This document shows, one piece after another, positions 7,345-15,125 of a DNA stretch of 34,979 bases (position 1 is its first letter; every line of letters begins with the position of its first letter). The position numbers were made by a program, and so were the translations under genes. The stretch lies in NCBI GenBank assembly GCA_001797815.1, contig MGQK01000092.1, forward strand, positions 1 to 34,979. The letters are read 5' to 3'. The DNA comes from Deltaproteobacteria bacterium RBG_13_61_14 (GTDB taxonomy: Bacteria; RBG-13-61-14). The notes below the pieces were generated by a model that saw only the letters and a list, made by a program, of their open reading frames with translations, did not search any database and was not told the origin of the DNA.

Positions 7345-10300
7345 CTATTCCTTTTCAACATCCGCCTCATCCAACGGCTCCTCCACCGCATTTCGGAGCC
7401 AAGCAGAATCGTAGCCCTTTTCTGAGATTCCGTCAACCTGAATCGTCACCTTCCCCTCATCCGACCTATCCGCCAAATTGGCAATGGCCTGGAAAGCCTT
7501 AAAGACTTGATCCCTGGTTGCCCGAAACCGGATACTGACCGAGTTCCGAAAACCGCCTATCGGCCTGGCAGGCTCATCAGGAGCTCCAGGCACAGGCCCT
7601 GCCGGAGGCATCCCCGGCTCTTCAAATGGCTTCCCAGGCTGTCCTGAGACGAGCGGTTCCGGCAGCGCACTCGGCCAGATCAACCACCCCGCTTCCAAGT
7701 CAATCTCATCCTCCGAGACCTGCCGCCCAATTACCACCTTCTCCCGGCTCACCTGGGCCTTGCCGTCCCCCATGACGGCGGGAACATTTCCACTGCCGTA
7801 TCCAAACATCCCCTCGCCAACACCTTTGGCAATAGCAGAGCAGATAGCCTTCATCGACTCCAGCCTCGGCGGCGCAATGTCCCGGTAAAACGCCTCCACC
7901 ACCTCCGCCGTCTTGATGCACACCACCCCCCCCTCTCCCAGCCTCACCCTGTCCGCCACCTTCCTCGCCGTCACCGTGCTGTGCACCTTGGGCGTCCCCG
8001 CCTTGGTCAACAATTCCATGATCCGCTCATGCACCCCGGTCGCCTGCAGCGGCCTCCCCCCGACCTCCACCGCCTCGATACCCAGGCCGCCGTTCTCAAC
8101 CCTCGGCAACCACACCGCGTTATACAAACTCCGAAACCCCGACTCCGCTGCCGCCTCCCAGGTCCGCCGCTGTTCCTTGAGCTGGTCCTGCTGCTCCTTG
8201 GACAATCGGTGCTGGCTCTTCTTGCTGTCCACCCTCTCCACGGCCATGATGTAGCGCACCGCCCGCCGCAGGCTTTCGATCTGCTTTTTATCGGGAATCG
8301 CCAGGCCAATCCCATTCCTGAACTTCCGGGGCTTGTTCCCGTAGTTGGAAAAAATCTCGACCGCCTGCTTTTCCTGATCGGCCCTGGTCCCCCTGGCAAA
8401 TTCCAGCGGCAGATACCCCACCAGAAAGCGCGGCTCCTCGTCCGATACCGCGCGCGAGTCCGTTGGCCATACCACCGCGTCGTGATGGCCCGCCAAGCGC
8501 TGAGTTAGCATCTCCTTGATCCTGACCGTGACCTCCTCTTGATGTCGCGCCACTTCTTTCTCCGCGTCCTCGATCAGCTTGGTCACGTTGGGGTCTTTCT
8601 TGAAGCAATAGTGCACCCCGTCATAGTGGAGATATAAGCACGCGTTCTTGAGTTCCCCCAGCACCGCCCGGGCTGTGGTGCTATCCAGGTCCGGGCCAAC
8701 ACACGCCGCCAGAAGTTCGCCTTCGGTTACACCTGGCGGCAGAGTTTCGCTGTCCTTGTCTCCCCCGCGCTTGAGTCCGCCGAACGAGAAAATGAAGATG
8801 GCCGTGGCCAGCCGGGTCGCAGGCTTCACCCCGGACATAGCCGGCGTCTCCTGCGCCATCCGGTCGTCAATCCGCTTGGCCCTCGCATTCGGCCCCACCA
8901 CGTCCGCCAAGATCACCGCATCAAAGTCGTTCTGCGCCCCCAGCTCCTTGAGCATCTTCACGCGCACTTCCGCATTCTTGAGCGGCACCTCGCCCGGCCC
9001 CAAGAGCGCCCTGGCCCCTCCCTCCTTTTTCAAGGCATGAAGGCATGAGGCCAGGAACCGGAGCGCGCCCCGGGTCCGCTGGAACTCATCCAGCGAACAC
9101 CACCGCTCCTTCATCGCGTCAATCAGCGCTGGATGGAATGGATAAGCAACCCTCATCCGGTTCCGAAGCGCCAGCCCGTCCTCATCCGCCTGTTTACGGG
9201 CGGACGAGGTCTCGGCCAGAGCGCACATCATATTAGTCACGATCTCGGAATAGGCTTCGCTCACTTCCCTGCAAGCGTCCTCCGGCGGGGCCGCGCTCAG
9301 GAGCCGCTTTTGGAGAACGTAAAGAATCTCGTCCCCGCTCACCGGCTCGCGCGATTGGTCCACCCGCGAGGCCAGGTGGTCTATCTCCTGCAGCAGGGCC
9401 ACGTTGCCCAGCGCCTCCCGCGAACTCCAGGTCAGAGAGTAAACCAGGGCGCAATTCTTGCTCCCCGAAACCTCCACGGTCAGGTTCTGGAAAAAGTCCT
9501 TGGTCTGGCGCTGCAGGGTCGAATCCAAAACCGCCACGGCCGCCGACCGCTCCATGTATTTCAAAACCTCGTCCAGCAGGATCAGCTTGGGACCCCCCTT
9601 GAGCAACTCCTTGATTTCGTCTCCACCCAGCGACACCCGCTTCCGGTCATGATCCTCGACCAGCTTGAATTTTTCCTCGCCAAACTGCCACGCAATCCAG
9701 CCCCACATGGTCTGAATGGTTTTCTCATCGCCCGACGAGGTCTTAACCTTCTTGCCGGTGGCGCTGAACTTTTCCCCGTCAAATACCGCCACCTTGACAG
9801 TTCCAGGGTCGGCAAAGCCCTTGGCCTCCGGGATGGTTTTTAACGCCTTCCTGGAGCAAGCCGCATGAAGAAGCGCGGCCAGGGTGTGCGACTTGCCGCC
9901 GCCGAAAGGGGTCCGGAGCTTGAGCACCCGATTATACCCCGCCTTGCCGGCCAGCGATGCCAGCACTTCTTCTAGAAGCCGCCGCATGTCTGCCGTGAGA
10001 TAAGTGGCCTTGAAGAACGCCTCCGGGTCCCGATACACCACCGGCACGTTCGGGTCCTTCTCCGCAATCGCTCCCAGGTCAATGGCAAATACCGCCTCGG
10101 TGAGCGCTCCCGCTTCCACATCCGGGTGGAGCTTCACCAACTCGGTCCAGGGCCTGATGCCTTTTTGAGCTATTGAAACCACCGCTTTCCCTTTCTTGGC
10201 AGGCTCGGTTATGAATCCTGCTTCCTTGACGAATAACCTAAGCTGCGCTGCAAAGAATTTCGCTTCCTCTTGACTTACCTCTTCCCTTTCGTGGGTTGCT

Positions 10301-10638
10301 TTGTTCCGAATATCAACGAAGGCATTGTAATTGGCCGTCTTCATATGAGTGAGCTTCTTGTCAAGCACTTTTTCAACATGTTCAAAAAGCTTTGCCTCGC
10401 GAAATAAACCTACCAACTGTCCAAGGGTAAAGTCATGTACAGCTTTGCCCTTACCAATAGCTTCTGCCTTCTCTGTAACTTTCTTTTGATCATCGGTTGA
10501 TAAATGGCCTGTGGCTTGGTTGTATAACTCTCTTAATAATTCCTCCAATACACCACCAGCCTCTTGAATGGACTGTTTATAATGGCCATCGGCGATCAAC
10601 CGGTCAACGGTTTCCAAACTGTTTGCCCAATTGCTCAT
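7345..10638 (-). CDS. DUF499-type (COG1483-like) P-loop ATPase with N-terminal HEPN-like domain
   Basis: This is a 1097-residue ATPase. The N-terminal helical domain (about residues 1-145) contains RNKATH at 111-116, matching the RX4H signature of HEPN domains. Walker A is TPFGGGKSH at about 244-251 and Walker B is LILLDEV near 352-358, as in DUF499 ATPases. The central and C-terminal regions contain long, charged helical segments, and a Pro/Gly linker near 1010-1040 (PGAPDEPARP) precedes a small C-terminal domain. The ATG at 10638 is chosen because GGAG lies ten bases upstream and the upstream extension is repeat-derived. DUF499 and DUF1156 genes are known neighbours in putative defence loci, which agrees with the methyltransferase 40 bases upstream. 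Its role is probably ATP-driven control or targeting of the modification/defence complex (inference). Confidence 0.87.
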   Translation of the reverse strand: MSNWANSLETVDRLIADGHYKQSIQEAGGVLEELLRELYNQATGHLSTDDQKKVTEKAEAIGKGKAVHDFTLGQLVGLFREAKLFEHVEKVLDKKLTHMKTANYNAFVDIRNKATHEREEVSQEEAKFFAAQLRLFVKEAGFITEPAKKGKAVVSIAQKGIRPWTELVKLHPDVEAGALTEAVFAIDLGAIAEKDPNVPVVYRDPEAFFKATYLTADMRRLLEEVLASLAGKAGYNRVLKLRTPFGGGKSHTLAALLHAACSRKALKTIPEAKGFADPGTVKVAVFDGEKFSATGKKVKTSSGDEKTIQTMWGWIAWQFGEEKFKLVEDHDRKRVSLGGDEIKELLKGGPKLILLDEVLKYMERSAAVAVLDSTLQRQTKDFFQNLTVEVSGSKNCALVYSLTWSSREALGNVALLQEIDHLASRVDQSREPVSGDEILYVLQKRLLSAAPPEDACREVSEAYSEIVTNMMCALAETSSARKQADEDGLALRNRMRVAYPFHPALIDAMKERWCSLDEFQRTRGALRFLASCLHALKKEGGARALLGPGEVPLKNAEVRVKMLKELGAQNDFDAVILADVVGPNARAKRIDDRMAQETPAMSGVKPATRLATAIFIFSFGGLKRGGDKDSETLPPGVTEGELLAACVGPDLDSTTARAVLGELKNACLYLHYDGVHYCFKKDPNVTKLIEDAEKEVARHQEEVTVRIKEMLTQRLAGHHDAVVWPTDSRAVSDEEPRFLVGYLPLEFARGTRADQEKQAVEIFSNYGNKPRKFRNGIGLAIPDKKQIESLRRAVRYIMAVERVDSKKSQHRLSKEQQDQLKEQRRTWEAAAESGFRSLYNAVWLPRVENGGLGIEAVEVGGRPLQATGVHERIMELLTKAGTPKVHSTVTARKVADRVRLGEGGVVCIKTAEVVEAFYRDIAPPRLESMKAICSAIAKGVGEGMFGYGSGNVPAVMGDGKAQVSREKVVIGRQVSEDEIDLEAGWLIWPSALPEPLVSGQPGKPFEEPGMPPAGPVPGAPDEPARPIGGFRNSVSIRFRATRDQVFKAFQAIANLADRSDEGKVTIQVDGISEKGYDSAWLRNAVEEPLDEADVEKE

Positions 10639-10645
10639 CCCTGTA

Positions 10646-10680
10646 ACTCCTTCTTCATGCTCTTGGTGTCTTGGTGGTTT
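10646..10680 (-). repeat. Dispersed ACCACCAAGA-type repeat that carries the ribosome site of the ATPase gene
   Basis: Most of the 40-base spacer between the methyltransferase stop and the ATPase start is a copy of a dispersed repeat reading AAACCACCAAGACACCAAGA on the minus strand. A related copy is in frame in the methyltransferase at about 12985-13012. The tail of the spacer supplies the AAGGAG ribosome site. This suggests that the repeat inserted between, or helped to join, the two genes. Confidence 0.6.
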
Positions 10681-13600
10681 ATTTCTTCCTCTCCTCAAAC
10701 AAAGGCCCTGGCCCGGCCAGGCGGCCTTCGATCAGGGACTTCCAGTTGGCCAGGAGCTTTTGGAGCGCGGATTGTTCGGGCGCGGTGGTATGGATCAAGC
10801 GGGCCGCGTCTTCGGCGCTTTTGCCGGAAAGGGCGGTGCCGGCCAGGGCCTGGGCCACCATCCGCAGACGCTCGGAGTCAGGCCGGGCCTCGTCCAGAAA
10901 CTTGTTCAGTTTTCGGGGCTGGTTCTCGATGAGCCAGAGGATGCGGTGCAGGGTGTCAATCAGCGGCGCAGACATTCCTGTCTGCGAGTCGGGCAGGCCC
11001 AGATTGTCATTATCTCCTCGCTCCTCAAAATCCAACAGGCGATATTTGCCTTTCTTCTTGGCGATCAGGGCGCGGCTGCCAGCCGAGAGTCCGTGCTGGC
11101 CGTCCAGCTCCACGTTTTGGCCATAGGTGAACACGATGGCCTCGCCAGCGTCCATCTCCGCCGCCTTGTAGGTGTAGCGCCAGAGCACGTAGAACCGGCT
11201 CGGCCCGTCCACTGCCGCCATGCGGCTTCCTGCCTGCGCCGCAGAGCCCCGCGTCGTGGCAGGCCGGCCGGCCACGCCAAAGATTTTCTCCAGGAGCGTC
11301 TCCAGCACGACTCCTTCCACCTCAGCCAGGAACTTCTTGGCCGGGACCTCCTCGCCGTTGGCGTATTCCACGCGAGAAAAGCGGGTGAAGGCGCGCAGTC
11401 CCGCGCCCACGGCCGCGATCACCAGATCCGCGCCGGTGATGCCCATCTTCCAGAGCGTGTCCACCCGCTCGCGGACGATCTTTTCCAGATCAGGGCGGAC
11501 GTCGTCTTCGTAGGAGCCGGTCAAGGAGCCTTCCCGCTTTCGGGCGATCAGGAAGATGCTGGAGGAGAGAGAGGCCGCCTCCATCGCAATCAGACGAGTG
11601 TCCATCTCGGTGTCAAGTGGCCAAGCTTCTGTGACTACGAAGCCAGCATTTCTTAGTGCGTCAACGAGAGTCGCCCAACCAAGTGTCGTCTTATGAGCAT
11701 AGACGATCATGAGCGGGGCTTCGTCTTTCATGGATCGGAATGCCTCTCGGAAAGATTGAGCCATCATATTTTCATAGGCCAGCTTGGCATTCTGCATGTT
11801 CCCGCCATATCTGCTGGCAAGCGCCGTAGCTTCGCCCTTCTTTGGTGTCAATGCACCGGCGAAATGCTCAGAAAACCTCGGCCCTATCGCTTGGCGCAAC
11901 CAAATATAGAAGAAATCCGAGATATCGGCATACGGTATATTGTCGTAATATGGAGGATCGGTGATAATTGCATCCAAGGCTTTGCCTGCAAATCCGGTTG
12001 CAGTGGCCGTTCCCCGTGAAACCTTGCCTGGCTCTGTTACACAACTGTCATGAATCACCTCCAAGACAGGAAGGAAGTTATTCCAGGCATCATTGGACAG
12101 TCCCCCGAAAGGGTTGATCTCAGGAAAGTCCCAAACCATTGTTAGCGCATGACGACCAAATGCACCTTCGACGCGACCAGCTTTATCGCCACGCCATCTG
12201 GCCATCGTCGTGCTTATCAATGCATTGCGGTCAAGGAACACACCAAGATACGCCAGTAACGCGTCGACACGTTCTTGGTCTATGCTTTGTGCCTCAAGGA
12301 CCGTTTCAGCAGATCGAATCGTCTTAACACAGCTAAGGAGAAATAGTAGTTGTCGCCGCGTGAACAAATCCGAAAAGCGCGAGAGGCCATAGCGCGTTAC
12401 TGCAGTTAAGCCGCGAGCATTTGGAGACGGTCGGGTTGGATCGATGTCGACATCAGGAACTGTAACGCCTGATTCGGCCAGGAGACATTTTAAACGCGCA
12501 TCGATCATCCCTGGATCGATTCTCGGAAATACGTCGCTTTCTGGTTGCAAGTACTTAATTTCTCCTGGTGATTGACTGCGATATGCAACAGCCATCAATT
12601 GCTCTCGAAAACCATGCTGGATACCTTCAAGCATAACATATTCGGTGTCCGCCACGGTACCGCAGAACGGGCACGTTGCGTTTCCGCCTTTTGATCCCGC
12701 CGCTGGATCAAACCCCAATCCCTTTTCCGTTTTCGCTTCGACCACCTCAAACCGGACATGTTTATGCTTTTTATCCGGGACCATTTTCATGGCCACGTAG
12801 CGGTCTTTCTTTTTACAAAGCCAGGTCTGCCTGACCAGCGGCACAGTGGCTCCGCATTTGGGGTTCTTGCACCGAACGGTCCGGGTCCAGAGGTATGCGA
12901 CAGGAGTTAAGAAACCTTCTTGATCCGCAGATGACGCAGATTTCGCAGATTCTTCAAATAATTTCTTCTGCTTCTTTCTGCCCTTGGTGCCCTTGGCGTC
13001 TTGGTGGTCATATTCCGGATCTGGGATCAAAGGGTAAAGATCGCCGATCTCGGCCTTGACCTTCTCCAAAACACAGATGCCCCAAAATCGGACTTCTTCG
13101 GCCAGTCCGCCCCAGGTCTTTTCGCCTGGCTGCGCCTGTCCTTCTAGACAGGCAGGCAGCCCCTTTCCATTCGCCGGCCCTGCCTGCCGCGACGCGAGAC
13201 GGCCAGCCTCCCATTCGCGTTTAAGCCATTTTCGGCCAAACCCGGTTTTTAATTCTTTTTCGCGTGCAACCGCTTCCTCACGATTTTGAAACTCCTCCCA
13301 GTGGATCAGTTCGACAGGCTTATGAGTGGCGGTCCACTCCGCTTTCCCGTTCAGGTGATCTTGGTAACGCCGAACGATATTATCGGTTTGGCCGATGTAG
13401 AAAGAATCATCCTCGCATCGGATGACGTAAGCCCAGAAGCGTCGCGGCGCAGGCAAGCCGGTCATACCCCGTTCATTCGGGTCGGGCTTGCCATATTTTT
13501 GCGGATAGACCAGGGTGCAGAGTTCGATGATGTGCGCCACCGGGTTCAAGTCCAGGGCATAGGCCTCACAGCCCAGGCGCAAAGCTTCCAGCGGGATGGC

Positions 13601-14125
13601 CCCGCCCCCGGCAAACATGTCGAGCACGCGGGGCCGGGGAGCGCGGCCCGCCTCGATGTCTTTAATTGTTACCTTCTCCCCCTTGAATTGAAATTCCTCT
13701 ATCCAAGGGGGACAGGCATTCTTGCCTGTCTTACATTCCTTGATTTCTTCAGTTAGTCTTTCCGCATGAGCTTCCAGGATGTGCTTTTGTGCCTCGGCAA
13801 TGACCTGGGGGTCGCCCGGATACTTGCACAGCTCGGTAATGAACTTGGCGGCATTGGCTCGGCCCAGAGATTTTCCATTACTGTGAAGACCGTTCTCCCT
13901 GCCTGCGCCGCGTTCCTCGTCGCGGCAGGCAGGCGGCACAAACCTCGACGCCGGCACCAGCGCCCCATACACCGCCGCCCGACACGCCACCAGCGGCCTC
14001 CGCGCCCACCACAAATGCAGGGTCGAGATATGCCCCTTCCGAACCGACTTTTCCCGCGAAGCCTCCTTGGAGATCGCCTCGATGGGGAGGTAGTCTTCGA
14101 TGAGTCTTTTATTTTCTTTTGTCAT
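10679..14125 (-). CDS. DUF1156-type (COG1743-like) DNA methyltransferase with inserted GIY-YIG domain
   Basis: This 1148-residue protein is a predicted DNA N6-adenine methyltransferase. The N terminus carries the DUF1156 signature (LPIEAISKEASREKSVRKG, residues 14-32, then LHLWWARRPL at 36-45). The SAM-binding motif I is VLDMFAGGGAIPLEALRLG (167-185), and catalytic motif IV is DPPY at 723-726. Zinc-ribbon cysteines lie in CKNPKC (419-424) and CPFC (485-488). Between motif I and the zinc ribbon sits an extra block of about residues 217-335 that contains a complete GIY-YIG nuclease-like domain. Further repeat-derived insertions lie near residues 65-88, 131-140, 371-405 and in the C-terminal third. 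Together they would explain why it is longer than I would expect for the family. It starts seven bases after the HEPN gene stop. Whether the enzyme still works is not certain. Confidence 0.9.
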   Translation of the reverse strand: MTKENKRLIEDYLPIEAISKEASREKSVRKGHISTLHLWWARRPLVACRAAVYGALVPASRFVPPACRDEERGAGRENGLHSNGKSLGRANAAKFITELCKYPGDPQVIAEAQKHILEAHAERLTEEIKECKTGKNACPPWIEEFQFKGEKVTIKDIEAGRAPRPRVLDMFAGGGAIPLEALRLGCEAYALDLNPVAHIIELCTLVYPQKYGKPDPNERGMTGLPAPRRFWAYVIRCEDDSFYIGQTDNIVRRYQDHLNGKAEWTATHKPVELIHWEEFQNREEAVAREKELKTGFGRKWLKREWEAGRLASRQAGPANGKGLPACLEGQAQPGEKTWGGLAEEVRFWGICVLEKVKAEIGDLYPLIPDPEYDHQDAKGTKGRKKQKKLFEESAKSASSADQEGFLTPVAYLWTRTVRCKNPKCGATVPLVRQTWLCKKKDRYVAMKMVPDKKHKHVRFEVVEAKTEKGLGFDPAAGSKGGNATCPFCGTVADTEYVMLEGIQHGFREQLMAVAYRSQSPGEIKYLQPESDVFPRIDPGMIDARLKCLLAESGVTVPDVDIDPTRPSPNARGLTAVTRYGLSRFSDLFTRRQLLFLLSCVKTIRSAETVLEAQSIDQERVDALLAYLGVFLDRNALISTTMARWRGDKAGRVEGAFGRHALTMVWDFPEINPFGGLSNDAWNNFLPVLEVIHDSCVTEPGKVSRGTATATGFAGKALDAIITDPPYYDNIPYADISDFFYIWLRQAIGPRFSEHFAGALTPKKGEATALASRYGGNMQNAKLAYENMMAQSFREAFRSMKDEAPLMIVYAHKTTLGWATLVDALRNAGFVVTEAWPLDTEMDTRLIAMEAASLSSSIFLIARKREGSLTGSYEDDVRPDLEKIVRERVDTLWKMGITGADLVIAAVGAGLRAFTRFSRVEYANGEEVPAKKFLAEVEGVVLETLLEKIFGVAGRPATTRGSAAQAGSRMAAVDGPSRFYVLWRYTYKAAEMDAGEAIVFTYGQNVELDGQHGLSAGSRALIAKKKGKYRLLDFEERGDNDNLGLPDSQTGMSAPLIDTLHRILWLIENQPRKLNKFLDEARPDSERLRMVAQALAGTALSGKSAEDAARLIHTTAPEQSALQKLLANWKSLIEGRLAGPGPLFEERKK
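10968..10985. repeat. Palindromic repeat inside the methyltransferase gene (GCAGACA / TGTCTGC)
   Basis: A perfect 7-base inverted repeat, GCAGACA TTCC TGTCTGC, lies in frame near the 3' end of the methyltransferase and encodes part of DSQTGMSAPL. It has the look of a REP-like element and resembles the GACAGGCA/TGCCTGTC element further upstream in the same gene. Confidence 0.55.
11229..11262. repeat. CCTGCCTGC-family repeat inside the methyltransferase gene
   Basis: The block CCTGCCTGCGCCGC, followed after a short spacer by GTGGCAGGC, forms an imperfect inverted repeat in frame. It encodes the low-complexity PATTRGSAAQAGSR. The same left arm occurs at 13898 and, slightly altered, at 13179, so this is one family with three copies in a single gene. 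Confidence 0.6.
12918..13012. repeat. Two dispersed-repeat segments in frame in the methyltransferase
   Basis: Two repeat types sit side by side. Around 12918-12945 the plus strand reads ATCCGCAGATGACGCAGATT, the CGCAGAT type also seen at 33510. Around 12985-13012 it reads CCCTTGGCGTCTTGGTGGTC, the ACCACCAAGA type also seen at 10668. Together they encode the hydrophilic stretch of residues about 371-405 (DHQDAKGTKGRKKQKKLF, then EESAKSASSADQ). Such text is normally intergenic and is unlikely to be ancestral enzyme sequence. Confidence 0.6.
13134..13196. repeat. Compound palindromic repeat flanking the GIY-YIG insert
   Basis: GCCTGTC CTTCTA GACAGGC (13134-13153) is a perfect 7-base inverted repeat. 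Shortly after it comes CCTGCCTGCCGCGACGCG (13179-13196), a member of the CCTGCCTGC family. In protein it encodes ASRQAGPANGKGLPACLEGQ, directly after the GIY-YIG domain. The position suggests that the repeat and the GIY-YIG domain entered together or attracted each other. Confidence 0.6.
13211..13441 (-). other. GIY-YIG endonuclease-like domain embedded in frame in the methyltransferase
   Basis: Residues 229-305 of the methyltransferase read RFWAYVIRCEDDSFYIGQTD at the start. The paired motifs WAYVIRC and FYIGQT are the GIY and YIG strands. The downstream arginine (NIVRRYQDHLNG), the conserved glutamate region (ELIHWEEFQNREEAVARE) and the KELKTGFGRKWLK ending match the short UvrC-type/YhbQ-like stand-alone GIY-YIG family, which is about 80-90 residues long. 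The domain lies between the methyltransferase SAM motif and the segment LAEEVRFWG that normally follows in the family. All the expected positions are intact, so it may be an active nuclease. Confidence 0.85.
13711..13730. repeat. Perfect palindrome GACAGGCA / TGCCTGTC inside the methyltransferase gene
   Basis: An 8-base perfect inverted repeat with the loop TTCT encodes KTGKNACPP in frame at residues about 132-140. The short arm-loop-arm plan is that of the element at 10968. Confidence 0.6.
13898..13933. repeat. CCTGCCTGC-family palindrome near the start of the methyltransferase gene
   Basis: CCTGCCTGCGCCGCG and CGCGGCAGGCAGG form an inverted repeat with one bulged base and a short loop. It encodes PACRDEERGAGR in frame (residues about 65-77), splitting the region between the DUF1156 signature and the NAAKFITEL helix. 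Confidence 0.65.
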
Positions 14126-14132
14126 TCAAAAA

Positions 14133-15005
14133 CTAATCCTTGCTCATAATTTGTTCCCAACAATCTGGGCAAGGATCTTCTTCCTCCAACTTCAAATTTT
14201 GGCACCTCGAACAGATTGAATAGTCTCCTCTTTCTCCGCACGAGGTACAAACATACTCACCATAATCATTATTATAAAGAACCCAGGTACACGTCATTTG
14301 TTCACAGTGGGGACAATTTTGTAGAATACCATCTTCTGAAATATCCATCGCTAATGATTCTGAATCAAGTTCATATCTACAAAATAGGCAATAAGGCTTG
14401 CCATTTTGTAATGCTATGGTTCTATTCAAGCATCTATTACAATCGAATAGATATTTCTCTATTTCTATTTGTGGCTTAATAGCCTTTAATCTTTCATCTA
14501 CGAAACTTTGGAAATGTCGTAAGTCTAAATATATATCTCCTATAATACTCTCTCCAATAGATTGATCTTTAATATTTTCATGATAAAATTCCAAAAGAAT
14601 ATTAAAGCCAATAGCCATCATTGATTGAGCCTGTTCAAGTTCAACATTAACAGCGAAATGTTGAATCCGATTTCTTAAATCTCTAATTTTTCTAATATTA
14701 TCAATCGCTAATTTACTCAATTTTACCCCTACTATTCCTTCAAGCCTTTTTATTGTTTTATCTAAATCTATGCCCTTAAAATCGCCAGTCTCAAGAGCTA
14801 CACGATTCGCATTATCTATATCATTAAAAATCAGAGACCAATGCTCCTGAGCAAGTCTCTCCTTAAAAAGCAGTTCGATTCCTGCGACCAGATGAAGCAA
14901 AGCATACTTGTTATCCCTTGGCGTTCCCTTCTTAACGCACTCTGCCGCGCTCAAGAGGTAATCAAAAGCATTTTCGAGGAGATTAAACTTTATTCGATCA
15001 GACAT
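14133..15005 (-). CDS. HEPN-like protein with multiple C-terminal zinc ribbons
   Basis: I know no named family for this 290-residue protein. The helical N-terminal domain (about residues 1-150) contains LRNRIQH at 110-116, an RX4H motif in the RN...H form typical of HEPN RNases and HEPN-fold toxins. The C-terminal 100 residues hold at least five CxxC pairs (C189/C192, C206/C209, C231/C234, C253/C256, C265/C268, and C279/C282), consistent with two or three zinc ribbons for nucleic-acid or protein binding. The start has AAAGGA nine bases upstream. It lies between the nuclease-like gene and the methyltransferase on the same strand and is AT-rich compared with both large neighbours. The likely role is an RNA-cleaving effector or a regulatory partner of the cassette (inference from motif and position). 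Confidence 0.8.
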   Translation of the reverse strand: MSDRIKFNLLENAFDYLLSAAECVKKGTPRDNKYALLHLVAGIELLFKERLAQEHWSLIFNDIDNANRVALETGDFKGIDLDKTIKRLEGIVGVKLSKLAIDNIRKIRDLRNRIQHFAVNVELEQAQSMMAIGFNILLEFYHENIKDQSIGESIIGDIYLDLRHFQSFVDERLKAIKPQIEIEKYLFDCNRCLNRTIALQNGKPYCLFCRYELDSESLAMDISEDGILQNCPHCEQMTCTWVLYNNDYGEYVCTSCGERGDYSICSRCQNLKLEEEDPCPDCWEQIMSKD

Positions 15006-15125
15006 GCTGTTGTTCCTTTGCTTGCCTGAGAGAAGGTTTCAAGGTACAATCCTTACGCATCGCCTTCTCCCACAAAGTTCCTATTTTCAAATAAATTCGA
15101 CACGTAAGCCGTCTCCTTGAGTCAA

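Noticed and set aside
13121-13477. Intein interpretation of the GIY-YIG insert
   Set aside because: No Cys/Ser at an N-splice junction with blocks A/B and no HN-C/S/T at the end; the insert is too short for an intein with a nuclease.
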